Assembly: GCA_903960915.1 (NCBI GenBank)
Contig: CAJCCO010000116.1
Coordinates: 1 to 62,593 of the forward strand
Length of the DNA: 62,593 bases
Direction of reading: 5' to 3'
From: an uncultured beta proteobacterium
Lineage (GTDB): Bacteria; Pseudomonadota; Gammaproteobacteria; Burkholderiales; Burkholderiaceae_C
The translations under genes were made by a program, and so were the position numbers. This document shows positions 53,726-62,593 of this stretch, one piece after another. The notes under the pieces are model-generated. The model was not told where the DNA came from, searched no databases, and worked only from the letters and a program-made list of their open reading frames with translations. Each line of letters opens with the position of its first letter. Within the stretch, counting starts at the first letter, position 1.

Positions 53726-55303
53726 ATGACGCCTCCTGTCCTGCAGCTCACGGGCATCACCAAGCGCTTTGGGGCGCTGGTGGCCAATGACCACATCTCG
53801 CTCTCGCTCCAAGCGGGAGAGGTGTTGGCCTTGCTGGGCGAAAACGGCGCCGGCAAATCCACGCTGGTGTCCATTTTGTTTGGCCACTACACCGCCGACG
53901 CCGGCCACATTGAGGTGTTTGGCCGGCCTTTGCCGCCGGGCGACCCCAAAGCCGCACTGAACGCCGGCATTGGCATGGTGCACCAGCACTTCACCCTGGC
54001 CGACAACTTGAGCGTGCTGGACAACGTGATGATGGGCTCGGAGCCGCTGTGGCAGCCCTTCACCCGCCGCCACCAGGCGCGCCAAAAACTGCTCGACGTG
54101 GCGCAACGCTTTGGCCTGCAGGTGAACCCGCAGGCCTTGGTGGGCAACCTCTCGGTGGGTGAGCGCCAGCGCGTCGAGATTCTGAAAGCCCTGTACCGGG
54201 GTGCCCGTATTCTGATTCTGGATGAGCCCACCGCTGTGCTGACGCCGCAAGAAAGCGAAGCCCTGTTTGACGTGCTGGCCCAGATGGTGGCGCAAGGTTT
54301 GTCCATCATCTTCATCAGCCACAAACTGGGTGAAGTGCTGCGCGTGTCGCACCGGGTTGCCGTTTTGCGCGGGGGCCAACTGGTGGCACAGGCCAGCGCC
54401 GCCACCACCACGCAGGCGCAACTGGCGCAGTGGATGGTGGGCCATGCCCTGGAGGCGCCCCAACGCCACCCCACGGCGCACACCGGCGCGCCCGTGTGTG
54501 TGCTGCGCAACGTGTCTACGCGCCACGCCCGCGAGCGCCTGGCGCAGGTCTCACTGACCCTGAACGCCGGAGAAATTGTGGCCATCGCCGGCGTCTCCGG
54601 CAACGGCCAGGTGGCGCTGGCCGAGCTGCTCTGCGGCACCCGTAGCGCCGACAGTGGCCAGGTTGAGTTACTGGGCCAGCCGCTGCCCGCGCACCCGTCC
54701 CAACTGGTGGCGCTGGGGGTGGCCCGTATTCCCGAAGACCGCCACACCGTGGGCCTGGTGGGCGATTTGCCGCTGTGGGAAAACGCGGTGTCGGAGCGCT
54801 TGCGAAGCCCCCTTTTTTCACGCTGGGGCTGGGTGCGCCGGGCTGCAGCGCAGGCCTATGCCCAGCGCGTCATGCAAGCGTTTGACGTGCGCGGTGGCGG
54901 CGCCCACAGCGCGGCCCGGTCTCTCTCGGGCGGCAACATGCAAAAACTGATTCTGGGGCGCGCCCTGCTGCACCCAGGGCCCACCCAGTCACCCACGGGT
55001 GCCGCCGCCGAGTCCACCGTAGCGCGCCTGATCGTGGCGCACCAACCCACCTGGGGCCTGGACATTGGCGCCGTGGCCTACGTGCAGGCGCAGTTGCTGG
55101 CCGCGCGCGATGCCGGCGCCGCCGTGCTGCTGATCTCTGACGACCTGGACGAAGTGCTGACGCTGGGCGACCGTGTGGCTGTGATGCACGCCGGCCACTT
55201 GAGCGCGGCCCTGCCCGCACAAGCCTGGAGCCGCGAGGCCATTGGCCTGGCGATGGCCGGCGCCACCACACAAGCTGCTGGGGAGACCGCGCATGCGACT
55301 TGA
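53726..55303 (+). CDS. ABC transporter ATPase with two nucleotide-binding domains
   Basis: A 525-residue double ATPase of the sugar/nucleoside (RbsA/NupO) type. Domain 1 (about 1-235) has Walker A GENGAGKSTL, signature LSVGERQRVEILKAL and Walker B ILILDEPTAVLTPQE. Domain 2 (about 250-510) has a degenerate Walker A GVSGNGQ, as usual in this family, and signature LSGGNMQKLILGRAL. A short insertion of alanine/proline/glycine residues (GPTQSPTGAAAES) interrupts domain 2 after the signature and is unusual. The end overlaps the first permease start by 11 bases. Confidence 0.92.
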   Translation: MTPPVLQLTGITKRFGALVANDHISLSLQAGEVLALLGENGAGKSTLVSILFGHYTADAGHIEVFGRPLPPGDPKAALNAGIGMVHQHFTLADNLSVLDNVMMGSEPLWQPFTRRHQARQKLLDVAQRFGLQVNPQALVGNLSVGERQRVEILKALYRGARILILDEPTAVLTPQESEALFDVLAQMVAQGLSIIFISHKLGEVLRVSHRVAVLRGGQLVAQASAATTTQAQLAQWMVGHALEAPQRHPTAHTGAPVCVLRNVSTRHARERLAQVSLTLNAGEIVAIAGVSGNGQVALAELLCGTRSADSGQVELLGQPLPAHPSQLVALGVARIPEDRHTVGLVGDLPLWENAVSERLRSPLFSRWGWVRRAAAQAYAQRVMQAFDVRGGGAHSAARSLSGGNMQKLILGRALLHPGPTQSPTGAAAESTVARLIVAHQPTWGLDIGAVAYVQAQLLAARDAGAAVLLISDDLDEVLTLGDRVAVMHAGHLSAALPAQAWSREAIGLAMAGATTQAAGETAHAT

Positions 55304-56354
55304 AAAACGCAGCCACAGTTCGCCCCTGGCCCTGGTGCTGGCACCCATTGGCGCCGTGTTGTTTACCTTGCTGGTGAGCGCCTTGCTGGTGCTGTGGGCC
55401 GGCGCGCCCATTGGCCCCACTTACGGCCTGTTGCTGCAAGGCGGCTTCGGCTCCGTGTTTGCCCTGAGTGAAACCCTGACCCGCGCCATTCCCCTGATCT
55501 TGACCGGACTAGCCGCCACCGTGGCCTTCAAGGCGCGGCTCTTCAACATTGGTGCCGAGGGCCAGTTGTACGTGGGCGCACTGGCCGCCGTGGCGGTAGG
55601 CGGCTTACACGGTGGTGAGGGTTGGCCGCTGCCGCCAGCGCTGCTGTTTGTGTTGATGATGCTGGCCGCTGCGCTGGCCGGCGCGCTGCTGCTGCTCGGC
55701 CCGGCTTTGTTGAAAGCCCGGCTCGGCGTGGACGAAGTGGTCACCACGCTGCTGCTCAACTTCATCGTGCTGTTGCTGGTGTCTTTGATGCTGGACGGCC
55801 CCATGAAAGACCCCACCGCCATGGGCTGGCCGCAAAGCGTGGCGCTGATGGGCGAGCTGGAATTGTCCAAACTGATTGCGCAAACCCGCGTGCACACCGG
55901 GCTGCTGTGGGCCTGCACCTTGTCCGTGGGGCTGTGGGCCTTGCTGAAATACACCGTGCTGGGTTTTGATATTCGCGCGGTTGGCCTGAACCCGCGCGCC
56001 GCCGCCTTTGCCGGCGTGCCGGTCACGCGCACCGTGGTGCTGGTGGCCTTGCTGTCCGGTGGCCTGGCCGGTCTGGCCGGTGCCATTGAGGTGGCCGGGC
56101 GCACCAGCTACCTCACGCTCGATATGTCGCCAGGCTACGGCTACTCAGGCATTGTGATTGCCATGCTGGCTGCCCTGCACCCGCTGGGCGTGGTGGCCGC
56201 CAGCGTGTTTGTGGCCGGCGTGCTGGTGGGCGCCGACAGCATGAGCCGCGCCGTCGGCGTGCCCACCTACATCGCGGATGTGATCGTGGCCGCCTCGCTG
56301 ATTTCTGTGCTGGTGGCTACGCTGCTGACGCAATACAAGGTGCGCTGGAAATGA
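55293..56354 (+). CDS. ABC transporter permease (BMP/nucleoside type), subunit 1
   Basis: A 353-residue permease of the RbsC/YufP type with about eight to ten hydrophobic segments. The family segments AIPLILTGLAATVAFKARLFNIGAEGQLYVGA and DEVVTTLLLNFIVLLLVSLMLDGPMKDP mark the nucleoside-transporter branch. The start ATG 55293 lies inside the ATPase tail (11-base overlap). It forms the channel with the permease encoded next. Confidence 0.92.
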   Translation: MRLEKRSHSSPLALVLAPIGAVLFTLLVSALLVLWAGAPIGPTYGLLLQGGFGSVFALSETLTRAIPLILTGLAATVAFKARLFNIGAEGQLYVGALAAVAVGGLHGGEGWPLPPALLFVLMMLAAALAGALLLLGPALLKARLGVDEVVTTLLLNFIVLLLVSLMLDGPMKDPTAMGWPQSVALMGELELSKLIAQTRVHTGLLWACTLSVGLWALLKYTVLGFDIRAVGLNPRAAAFAGVPVTRTVVLVALLSGGLAGLAGAIEVAGRTSYLTLDMSPGYGYSGIVIAMLAALHPLGVVAASVFVAGVLVGADSMSRAVGVPTYIADVIVAASLISVLVATLLTQYKVRWK

Positions 56355-56427
56355 CGCCCGCCGGCCCGCGGCTTGGCGCTGCGCTTCTTGTTGACCCATC
56401 CAGGCAGGAATGGCCGGGAGGACGCTG

Positions 56428-57357
56428 ATGGAACTGTTTGAAATTTTGTCCAACCAGTCCTTTTGGGTCGCCGTGCTGCGCATCGCCACGCCGCTGATTC
56501 TGGGCACGCTGGGGGTGCTGCTGTGCGAGCGCGCCGGGGTGCTGAACCTGGGCATTGAAGGCATCATGGTGGCCGGCGCCTTCACCGGTTGGCTGGCGGT
56601 TTATCTGGGCGCGCCGCTGTGGCTGGGCGTGCTGGCAGCGGCGCTTACCGGGGCCGTGCTGGGCTTGCTGCATGCCTTCTTGACCGTGGTGCTGGCGCTG
56701 TCGCAACATGTGTCGGGTCTGGGCATCACGCTGTTGGCCACGGCCCTGAGCTATTACGGCTACCGCGTGAGTTTTCCCAAGGTGTCCACGCCCCCCACCA
56801 TCACGCCATTTGCGAGCCTGTCCGCGCTGGACTGGCTGGGCCTGCCGGTGCTGACGCTGCAAACCCCGCTCACGCTGCTGGCGCTGCTGCTGGTGCCGGT
56901 GCTGGGCTATGTGCTGTACCGCACGCCGCTGGGGCTGGCGGTGCGCATGGTGGGCGAAAACCCGCAGGCTGCTGAAGGCCAGGGCATTTCGGTGGCCGCG
57001 GTGCGCACCGGCGCCATTGTGGCGGGCTCGGCGCTGATGGGCGTGGCCGGCTCGTTCCTGACGCTGTCGGCCTTCAATGCTTTCTTTTTCAACATGGTCA
57101 ACGGGCGCGGCTGGATCTGCGTGGCGCTGGTGGTGTTTGCCTCCTGGCGCCCGGGCAAGGCCTTGCTGGGCGCCTTGCTGTTTGCCTTTTTTGATGCGCT
57201 GCAACTGCGCTTGCAACAGTCAGGCGCTGCCGTGCTGCCCTACCAGATGTACCTGATGCTGCCCTACGTCCTGTCCATTCTGGCGCTGATTTTGGTGGCG
57301 CGCAAAGCCAGCTACCCGCAGGCGCTGATGAAACCCTACCGCAAAGGCGAACGCTAA
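56428..57357 (+). CDS. ABC transporter permease (BMP/nucleoside type), subunit 2
   Basis: A 309-residue permease of the YufQ type: ATPLILGTLGVLLCERAGVLNLGIEGIMVAGAF at its start, SGLGITLLATALSYYGYR and VGENPQAAEGQGISV in the middle. It has about eight hydrophobic segments. The start is ATG 56428 with GGAGG five bases upstream; an ATG at 56410 is in frame without such a site. Its stop directly abuts the deaminase start (TAA then ATG), so the two are translated together. Confidence 0.92.
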   Translation: MELFEILSNQSFWVAVLRIATPLILGTLGVLLCERAGVLNLGIEGIMVAGAFTGWLAVYLGAPLWLGVLAAALTGAVLGLLHAFLTVVLALSQHVSGLGITLLATALSYYGYRVSFPKVSTPPTITPFASLSALDWLGLPVLTLQTPLTLLALLLVPVLGYVLYRTPLGLAVRMVGENPQAAEGQGISVAAVRTGAIVAGSALMGVAGSFLTLSAFNAFFFNMVNGRGWICVALVVFASWRPGKALLGALLFAFFDALQLRLQQSGAAVLPYQMYLMLPYVLSILALILVARKASYPQALMKPYRKGER

Positions 57358-58644
57358 ATGCTTGATCTGCTGATCCAAAACGCCAACCTGCCTGACGGCC
57401 GCACCCACATGTCGGTGGCGGTGCGAGGCGGCAAAATTGTGGAAGTCGCCCGCGGTCTGCAAGCCCCGGCCCACCAGACGCTAGACGCGCAAGACCAGCT
57501 GCTGTGCCCGCCGTTTGTCGATGCGCACTTTCACATGGACGCCACGCTGAGCTACGGCCTGCCGCGCGTCAACCAGAGCGGCACGCTGCTGGAAGGCATT
57601 GCCCTGTGGGGCGAACTCAAACCGCTGCTCACCGCCGAGGCCTTGATTGAACGCGCGCTGGCCTACTGCGACTGGGCCGTGGCCAAAGGCTTGCTGGCCA
57701 TTCGCACGCATGTGGATGTGTGCGACCCGCGCCTGCTGGCCGTGGAGGCCTTGCTCGAGGTGAAGCGCCAGGTGGCGCCTTACATCGACCTGCAGCTGGT
57801 GGCCTTTCCGCAAGACGGCGTGCTGCGCGGCCCCCAGGGGCCAGCGCAGCACATGAACAACTTGAAGCGCGCGCTCGACCTGGGTGTGGACGTGGTGGGC
57901 GGCATTCCCCACTTTGAGCGCACCGCTGAACAGGGCGCCTTGAGCGTGAAGCTGCTGTGTGAACTGGCCGCCGAGCGTGGCTTGCGCGTTGACATGCACT
58001 GCGACGAGTCGGACGACCCGCTGTCGCGCCACGTTGAAACCCTGGCCTTTGAAACCCAGCGCCTGGGCCTGCACGGGCGCGTGACCGGCTCGCACCTGAC
58101 CTCCATGCACAGCATGGACAACTACTACGTGAGCAAGCTGCTGCCCCTGATGGCGGAGGCGCAGTTGCAGGTGGTGGCCAACCCGCTAATCAACATCACC
58201 CTGCAAGGCCGCCACGACAGCTACCCCAAACGCCGGGGCATGACGCGGGTGCCCGAGCTGATGGCCGCTGGCATCAACGTGGCTTTTGGCCACGACTGCG
58301 TGATGGACCCCTGGTACAGCCTGGGCAGTGGCGACATGCTGGAAGTGGCCCACATGGGTCTGCACGTGGCACAAATGACCAGCCAGGCCGCCATGCGCCA
58401 ATGCTTTGACGCCGTCACCGTGAACCCGGCACAGGTGATGGGCTTGAACGGCTACGGCCTGCAAGCCGGTTGCTTTGCCGACTTTGTGCTGCTGCAAGCG
58501 CGCGACCCAATCGAGGCGCTGCGCCTGCGCGCCACCCGGCTCCAGGTGTACAAGCGCGGCCGCCTCATCGCCACAACGCCGGCCGCCACCAGCGCGCTGC
58601 AGCTTGCCGGTCGGCCGGCCCACACCAGCTGGATGGCACCTTGA
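57358..58644 (+). CDS. codA: CodA-type cytosine deaminase-like amidohydrolase
   Basis: A 428-residue amidohydrolase aligned closely to E. coli CodA: metal ligands His57, His59 (AHFHMDA), His214, Asp313; catalytic Glu217 and His246; FPQDGV corresponds to the substrate-amide glutamine. The residue after Asp313 is cysteine (GHDCVMDPW), where E. coli has Asp314, a position known to shape specificity, so a modified cytosine is possible. It would deaminate the imported pyrimidine to a uracil-type ring feeding PreTA. It is adjacent to the permease with zero gap. Confidence 0.85.
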   Translation: MLDLLIQNANLPDGRTHMSVAVRGGKIVEVARGLQAPAHQTLDAQDQLLCPPFVDAHFHMDATLSYGLPRVNQSGTLLEGIALWGELKPLLTAEALIERALAYCDWAVAKGLLAIRTHVDVCDPRLLAVEALLEVKRQVAPYIDLQLVAFPQDGVLRGPQGPAQHMNNLKRALDLGVDVVGGIPHFERTAEQGALSVKLLCELAAERGLRVDMHCDESDDPLSRHVETLAFETQRLGLHGRVTGSHLTSMHSMDNYYVSKLLPLMAEAQLQVVANPLINITLQGRHDSYPKRRGMTRVPELMAAGINVAFGHDCVMDPWYSLGSGDMLEVAHMGLHVAQMTSQAAMRQCFDAVTVNPAQVMGLNGYGLQAGCFADFVLLQARDPIEALRLRATRLQVYKRGRLIATTPAATSALQLAGRPAHTSWMAP

Positions 58645-59786
58645 ACACACTGCCCCCCAAGGTGGAGGGCAGCACCAGCCCACGCTTTGAAGCCGTGCGC
58701 GAGGCCTTTGCCCGCAGTTTCACCGACGGCCTGGAGCACGGCGCCGCCGTGTCCGTGGTGCTGGACGGCGAGACCGTGGTGGACCTCTGGGGCGGTCACC
58801 GCACGACAGACCGCAGCCTGCCCTGGGAGGCCGACACGCTGGTGAATGTCTGGTCGGTCACCAAAGGCGTGGTGGCTTTGGCGGTGGCCATGCTGGTCGA
58901 GCGGGGCTTGCTGGATTACGCACAGCCGGTGGCCCGCTACTGGCCCGAGTTTGCGGCTGGTGGCAAAGAGCACATCACGCTGGATTGGGTGATGTCGCAC
59001 CAAGCCGGCCTGGACGGGTTGCGCGTCGCTTTGACACACGAAGCCATCTACGCCCGACAACCAGTGGTCGATGCGCTGGCGGCCATGACGCCGCTGTGGC
59101 CTCCGGGCAGTCGCTGCGTCTACCACCCCTTGACCTATGGTTTTTTGGTGGGTGAGTTGGTGCGCCGAGTCGACGGCCGCAGCCTGGGGCAATTCATTGC
59201 AGAAGAAATTTCTCAGCCCTTGGGCTTGTCATTTTTCGTTGGTCTGCCTTTGGCAGAAGAGCCGCGTGTGGCCGAACTGTCAGCCCACGAGAAGGCCTAC
59301 GACTGGGTGCGTTTTGGTGCGAAAAGCGATTACCCGCACGCGTTTCAAAAACCCGGCCTGAACGCCTTGCTGGCCAATGAACGGGTCTGGCGCGCGGCTG
59401 AAATCCCGGGCGCCAACGGCCACGCCGACGCGCGCTCGCTGGCCCGCCTCTATGGCCTGATGGCCGGCGGGGGCACCGGCTACGGCGTGTCCTTGATTTC
59501 ACCGGCGGGTCTGGCGCGCGCCACCGCTACCCGCTTTGACGGGCTGGACGCTTGCTACAGCGCCCCCACGGTGTTTGCCGCGGGCTTTCGCAAGGGGTCT
59601 AGCGGCTTTGGCGCACACGCTGGCGAGGCCCATTTTGGCCACACCGGCTGGGGTGGTTCAGTGGCCTTCGCCGACCCGGACCAGCGCCTCGGTTTTGCCT
59701 TCGTCAGCAACCGCATGCTGGGCTTCGATGACGGGCTGGACCCCCGGCGCGAACGCTTGCTCGATGCGGTGTACTCGGCCTTGTAA
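58641..59786 (+). CDS. Serine hydrolase, class C beta-lactamase/esterase family
   Basis: A 381-residue cytoplasmic protein of the penicillin-binding-like hydrolase family. The nucleophile motif is SVTK (in VNVWSVTKGVVALAVAM), a tyrosine motif lies in CVYHPLTYGFLVGELV, and HTGWGGS replaces the KTG triad, as in EstB-type esterases. No signal peptide. I place the start at TTG 58641, which overlaps the deaminase stop (TTGA), because upstream sequence in this frame lies inside that gene; GTG 58662 is an alternative. It could cleave an ester or amide precursor of the pyrimidine. Confidence 0.78.
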   Translation: MNTLPPKVEGSTSPRFEAVREAFARSFTDGLEHGAAVSVVLDGETVVDLWGGHRTTDRSLPWEADTLVNVWSVTKGVVALAVAMLVERGLLDYAQPVARYWPEFAAGGKEHITLDWVMSHQAGLDGLRVALTHEAIYARQPVVDALAAMTPLWPPGSRCVYHPLTYGFLVGELVRRVDGRSLGQFIAEEISQPLGLSFFVGLPLAEEPRVAELSAHEKAYDWVRFGAKSDYPHAFQKPGLNALLANERVWRAAEIPGANGHADARSLARLYGLMAGGGTGYGVSLISPAGLARATATRFDGLDACYSAPTVFAAGFRKGSSGFGAHAGEAHFGHTGWGGSVAFADPDQRLGFAFVSNRMLGFDDGLDPRRERLLDAVYSAL

Positions 59787-59885
59787 AACGACCAACCCGC
59801 AAGGGGCTCAGGCCTGATTTTTTGCCAGGGCCTGTCATTAGGTCTATCAATGTGGTGTCGGTGCCGGGCCAAGTCAGGCTTGGAT

Positions 59886-62312
59886 TTAAGCCCGCAGGCG
59901 TTCGTTTTTCGGGTCGTACAAAGGCTCGGCGTGCACTGTGGCGCTGCGCATGGTGCCCAGCACATTGACTTGCAGCTTGGTGCCGGGCGCCGCTTTGTCG
60001 GCTTTGACGTAAGCCAGGGCCACGCTCTTCTTTAAGGTGTGGCTCCACACGCCCGAGGTGGTCAAGCCCACATTGTTTTCGCCGTCAAACACTTGCGCGC
60101 AATACGGGCTCTCCGCATCGCCATCCTCATCAAAAATCAGCGGCACAAAACGTTGCGCCGCGCCGCGTGCGTGTTCGGCGACCAATGCGGCTTTGCCAAT
60201 GAAGTCGGCCTTGGTCACATCCACAAAACGGTCTAGCGAAGCCTCCAGTGGCGTGTAGCCGCTTTCCAAATCGCTCTTCCAGCCACGGTAGCACTTGTCC
60301 ACACGCAAGCTGTCCATCGCATAGAGGCCAAAGTCGCGGATGTCGTGGGCCGTGCCCGCAGCCCAAATGGCGGCGTACAAGGCGGGCAATTGGCCCACCG
60401 GTGCATGCAACTCCCAGCCCAGTTCGCCCACGTAATTAACGCGCATCGCCAGGCAGCGGCCTGCTACGGTTTCGATGTATTGCGCCGTCAGCCAGGGGAA
60501 ACCAGCATTGGACAAATCCGCTTTGGTGACTTGGCCGAGCACATCGCGCGCACGCGGCCCGGCGATGATCAAGGTGCCGAAATCGGCGGTGACATCGGTC
60601 ACGCTTATGGGGCTGCCCTCGGGCAGACCCTTTCGCAGCAAGTCCATATCGTGCGTGGCGGCGATCGCGGCACTGATGATGTAGAAATGGTCTTCGCCCA
60701 GGCGCGTGATGGTGAACTCACTCCACAACTTGCCGGTGGGCGTGAGCGCATACGCCAGCGACACGCGACCCTGCGAAGGCAGTTTGGAGCAAGACAAATA
60801 ATCAAGGTGCTTGGATGCGCCCGGGCCTTTGAGTTCGTATTTGGTAAAGCCTGGCAAATCCAATAGGCCCACGCGCTCGCGCACGGCTTTGACTTCCTCG
60901 GCCACTGCGCCATGCCACACGTTTTCACGGCGGAAAGAATGCGTATCTGCTGGGATGTCACCCTTTAAGTCGAGGTACACCGCACGCTCCCAGCCGCCGC
61001 GTGCGCCAAAGCGGGCGCCCTTGGCTTTGAGCGTGTCGTACAGCGGCGAGGTGCGCAGCGGGCGTCCGGCGGGACGCTCTTCGTAGGGGAAGGACGACGC
61101 GTATTCGTTTTGGTACACCTCGATGGCTTTGGCTACGGTGTACTCGGTGGTGGCGTAGTCGCCGTAGCGGCGCCGGTCCAGCGACCACAAGTCCCACTCA
61201 GTCTGTCCGTACACCACCCATTCGGCCAATGCTTTGCCAGCGCCACCGCCTTGGGTGATGCCAAAACTAAAGGTGTTGCAATGGAAAAAGTTGCGCAAGC
61301 CCGGCTCGGGGCCGATGTAGGGATTGCCATCGGGCGAGTAGGGGATGGGGCCATTCACACCGCGCTTGATGCCGGCACGCGACAGCGCAGGCACGCGGGC
61401 CATGGCGTCTTCGATGTATTTTTCCAGGCGCTCAAAATCGTCGTTCCACAACTGGTTGGCAAAGTCGTCGGGCATGCCGTCCAGCCACATCGGCGTGGCT
61501 TTCCACTCATAAGGCCCGAGGATGAAACCTTCGCGCTCTTGGCGCAGGTAATAAGAAGTATCCGGGTCGCGCAACAGCGGCAGGCGCGCATCGCCGCGCG
61601 AAGTGAGTTCGGGCACATCTTCCGTCACCAGGTATTGGTGCGACATCACCACGATGGGCAAGTGGCGCCCCACCATCGCCATGACTTCACCCGCACGAAA
61701 GCCTGCGGCGTTGACAATGATTTCGGCGGTGATTTCACCTTTGTCCGTGGTGACCAGCCATTCGCCATTGGACTTTTGCGCCAGCGCAGTAACGCGGGTA
61801 TGGCGGCGGATGGTGCCGCCCAAAAGCCGCGCTTCGCGGGCCAGGGCTTGCGTCAGCTGCGAGGGGTCAATATCGCCATCGAGCGGGTCCCACAGCGCGC
61901 CTTGCAAGTCGTGGGTTTCGATCAGCGGGTAGCGGTTTTTCAGGTCTGAGGGCGAGAGGATTTCATACTCCAGGCCATTGGCCTTGGCCATGCTTTTGGC
62001 ATGGTGGAACTCGTCCATGCGGTTGCGGCCATGGGCCAGGCGCACCGAGCCAGTCAGGTGGTAATTGATGGGGTTTTCAGCCGACGCGGCCAGCTTGCGG
62101 TACAGCGCAGCCGAATACTTTTGCAGCTTCAAAATACTCCAGCTGCTCGAAAACGTGGGCAGGTTGCCCGCCGCATGCCAGGTGGAGCCCGAAGTCAATT
62201 CATCGCGTTCCAAAAGCAGGGCGTCTTTCACCCCTAAAGCGGCCAGGTGGTAGAGGCAGCTACAGCCCACCACTCCACCCCCAATGACAACGACGCGCGC
62301 ATGTTCTGTCAT
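59886..62312 (-). CDS. Dimethylglycine/sarcosine dehydrogenase-like FAD enzyme
   Basis: An 808-residue two-part protein. Residues 1-400 form a DAO-type FAD domain (VVVIGGGVVGCSCLYHLAALG; SGSTWHAAGNLPTF, where relatives attach FAD to the histidine). The C-terminal part (about 430-800) is a GcvT-like folate-binding domain (RENVWHGAVAEEVKAVRERVGLLDLPGFTKYELKGPGA, GELGWELHAPV). Such enzymes demethylate dimethylglycine, sarcosine or related N-methyl amino acids and pass the one-carbon unit to tetrahydrofolate. The start is ATG 62312. It diverges from a related gene. Confidence 0.87.
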   Translation of the reverse strand: MTEHARVVVIGGGVVGCSCLYHLAALGVKDALLLERDELTSGSTWHAAGNLPTFSSSWSILKLQKYSAALYRKLAASAENPINYHLTGSVRLAHGRNRMDEFHHAKSMAKANGLEYEILSPSDLKNRYPLIETHDLQGALWDPLDGDIDPSQLTQALAREARLLGGTIRRHTRVTALAQKSNGEWLVTTDKGEITAEIIVNAAGFRAGEVMAMVGRHLPIVVMSHQYLVTEDVPELTSRGDARLPLLRDPDTSYYLRQEREGFILGPYEWKATPMWLDGMPDDFANQLWNDDFERLEKYIEDAMARVPALSRAGIKRGVNGPIPYSPDGNPYIGPEPGLRNFFHCNTFSFGITQGGGAGKALAEWVVYGQTEWDLWSLDRRRYGDYATTEYTVAKAIEVYQNEYASSFPYEERPAGRPLRTSPLYDTLKAKGARFGARGGWERAVYLDLKGDIPADTHSFRRENVWHGAVAEEVKAVRERVGLLDLPGFTKYELKGPGASKHLDYLSCSKLPSQGRVSLAYALTPTGKLWSEFTITRLGEDHFYIISAAIAATHDMDLLRKGLPEGSPISVTDVTADFGTLIIAGPRARDVLGQVTKADLSNAGFPWLTAQYIETVAGRCLAMRVNYVGELGWELHAPVGQLPALYAAIWAAGTAHDIRDFGLYAMDSLRVDKCYRGWKSDLESGYTPLEASLDRFVDVTKADFIGKAALVAEHARGAAQRFVPLIFDEDGDAESPYCAQVFDGENNVGLTTSGVWSHTLKKSVALAYVKADKAAPGTKLQVNVLGTMRSATVHAEPLYDPKNERLRA

Positions 62313-62380
62313 GAATCAAGCTCCAAAGACGGTCTCACACCAAGGCCAAGGGTCAGAATGCCTTGACGCGAATTTTTTGG

Positions 62381-62425
62381 ATTGTAGGGATAGAAAATTA
62401 AAATTTAGCGCTAATTTTTTACAAT
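62381..62425. promoter_or_regulatory. Divergent promoter region with central palindrome
   Basis: Two -10-like TACAAT boxes, one on each strand (minus at 62386-62381, plus at 62420-62425), flank a near-perfect 20-base palindrome at 62400-62419 centred on TAGCGCTA. The region is far more AT-rich than the genes around it. It looks like a shared operator for the two divergent FAD-enzyme genes. No -35 is convincing on either strand, so activation may be needed. Confidence 0.45.
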
Positions 62426-62464
62426 AGAATAATTTTAGACAGTTTTTTTACCAACGGGGGTCGT

Positions 62465-62593
62465 ATGGATCTACCTCAACAGGCCAGTGTGGTCATTGTG
62501 GGCGGCGGCATCGTTGGATGCAGCTTGGCGTATCACCTGACATTGCGCGGGTGCCGGGATGTGGTGCTGCTCGAACGCAAGCAGCTCACCTGC
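62465..62593 (+). CDS. FAD-dependent oxidoreductase, 5' part only
   Basis: Forty-three codons are present before the window ends. [20 protein letters not shown] is a DAO-type FAD-binding start; [19 protein letters not shown] continues as in the dimethylglycine/sarcosine dehydrogenase group. It resembles the N-terminus of the divergent neighbour. GGGG lies about six to nine bases before the ATG at 62465. Length and further domains cannot be seen. Confidence 0.75.
   Translation, partial: MDLPQQASVVIVGGGIVGCSLAYHLTLRGCRDVVLLERKQLTC

Noticed and set aside
59787..59885. Terminator near TCAGGCCTGA followed by T residues
   Set aside because: The palindrome has no loop and cannot fold as a stable short hairpin, so it is not listed as a terminator.

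Overview
The window is about 62.6 kb of bacterial chromosome, most likely from a betaproteobacterium of the Comamonadaceae (Rhodoferax / Polaromonas / Limnohabitans-like). This rests on protein style, the soxCDYZAXB gene order, the gcdH/CoA-transferase/LysR arrangement and the high GC. It is an inference; there is no rRNA in the window to confirm it. About 56 protein genes are supported. I saw no rRNA, tRNA, CRISPR array or intact insertion sequence.

Layout. (1) 267-5500: a tight, visibly AT-richer operon of unknown pathway: amidase, TsaC/Sua5-like protein, class III CoA-transferase, HMG-CoA-lyase-like aldolase, two-domain VOC protein. (2) 5776-13023: an RpiR regulator divergent from an operon with two paralogous 5-formyl-THF cyclo-ligase-like proteins, an NMT1/THI5-type ABC importer with a double-length fused permease, and an adenine-deaminase-type enzyme. 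(3) 13080-17844: phoX divergent from an arsJ operon (GAPDH plus ArsJ) for arsenate detoxification. Two oppositely oriented Pho-box-like sites lie between them. (4) 17912-27098: MipA/OmpV, SOUL haem-binding protein, a Ddh-like dehydrogenase coupled to a Lon-like protease, a membrane-anchored unknown, a DsbA-family protein, a Baeyer-Villiger-type flavoprotein and an EamA exporter. (5) 27103-31063: glutarate/glutaryl-CoA catabolism (CoA-transferase, gcdH, LysR) with a long inverted-repeat element between the first two. (6) 31077-46651: a complete sulfur-oxidation (sox) cluster with soxXAYZBCD, SoxH-, SoxW-, SoxT-, SoxF- and SoxE-like genes, extra c-type cytochromes, a FadL-like porin and an ArsR-family thiol-sensor repressor. 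(7) 46985-59786: a reductive pyrimidine-degradation operon (preT, preA, dihydropyrimidinase, carbamoylase) with its own BMP-type ABC importer, a CodA-type deaminase and a serine hydrolase. (8) 59886-62593: two divergent FAD enzymes of the dimethylglycine/sarcosine dehydrogenase type, the second cut by the window end.

How the parts work together. The sox genes would oxidise thiosulfate fully to sulfate in the periplasm, with SoxCD present and electrons leaving through several c-type cytochromes. The pyrimidine operon would import a nucleobase or nucleoside, deaminate a cytosine-like ring and carry uracil or thymine to beta-alanine or beta-aminoisobutyrate. The phoX/arsJ pair looks co-regulated by phosphate starvation, which makes sense because arsenate enters through phosphate transporters. 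The most novel-looking parts are the 267-5500 operon, the 5-FCL-paralogue/importer operon, the Pho-box arsJ promoter and the palindromes scattered through the sox cluster.
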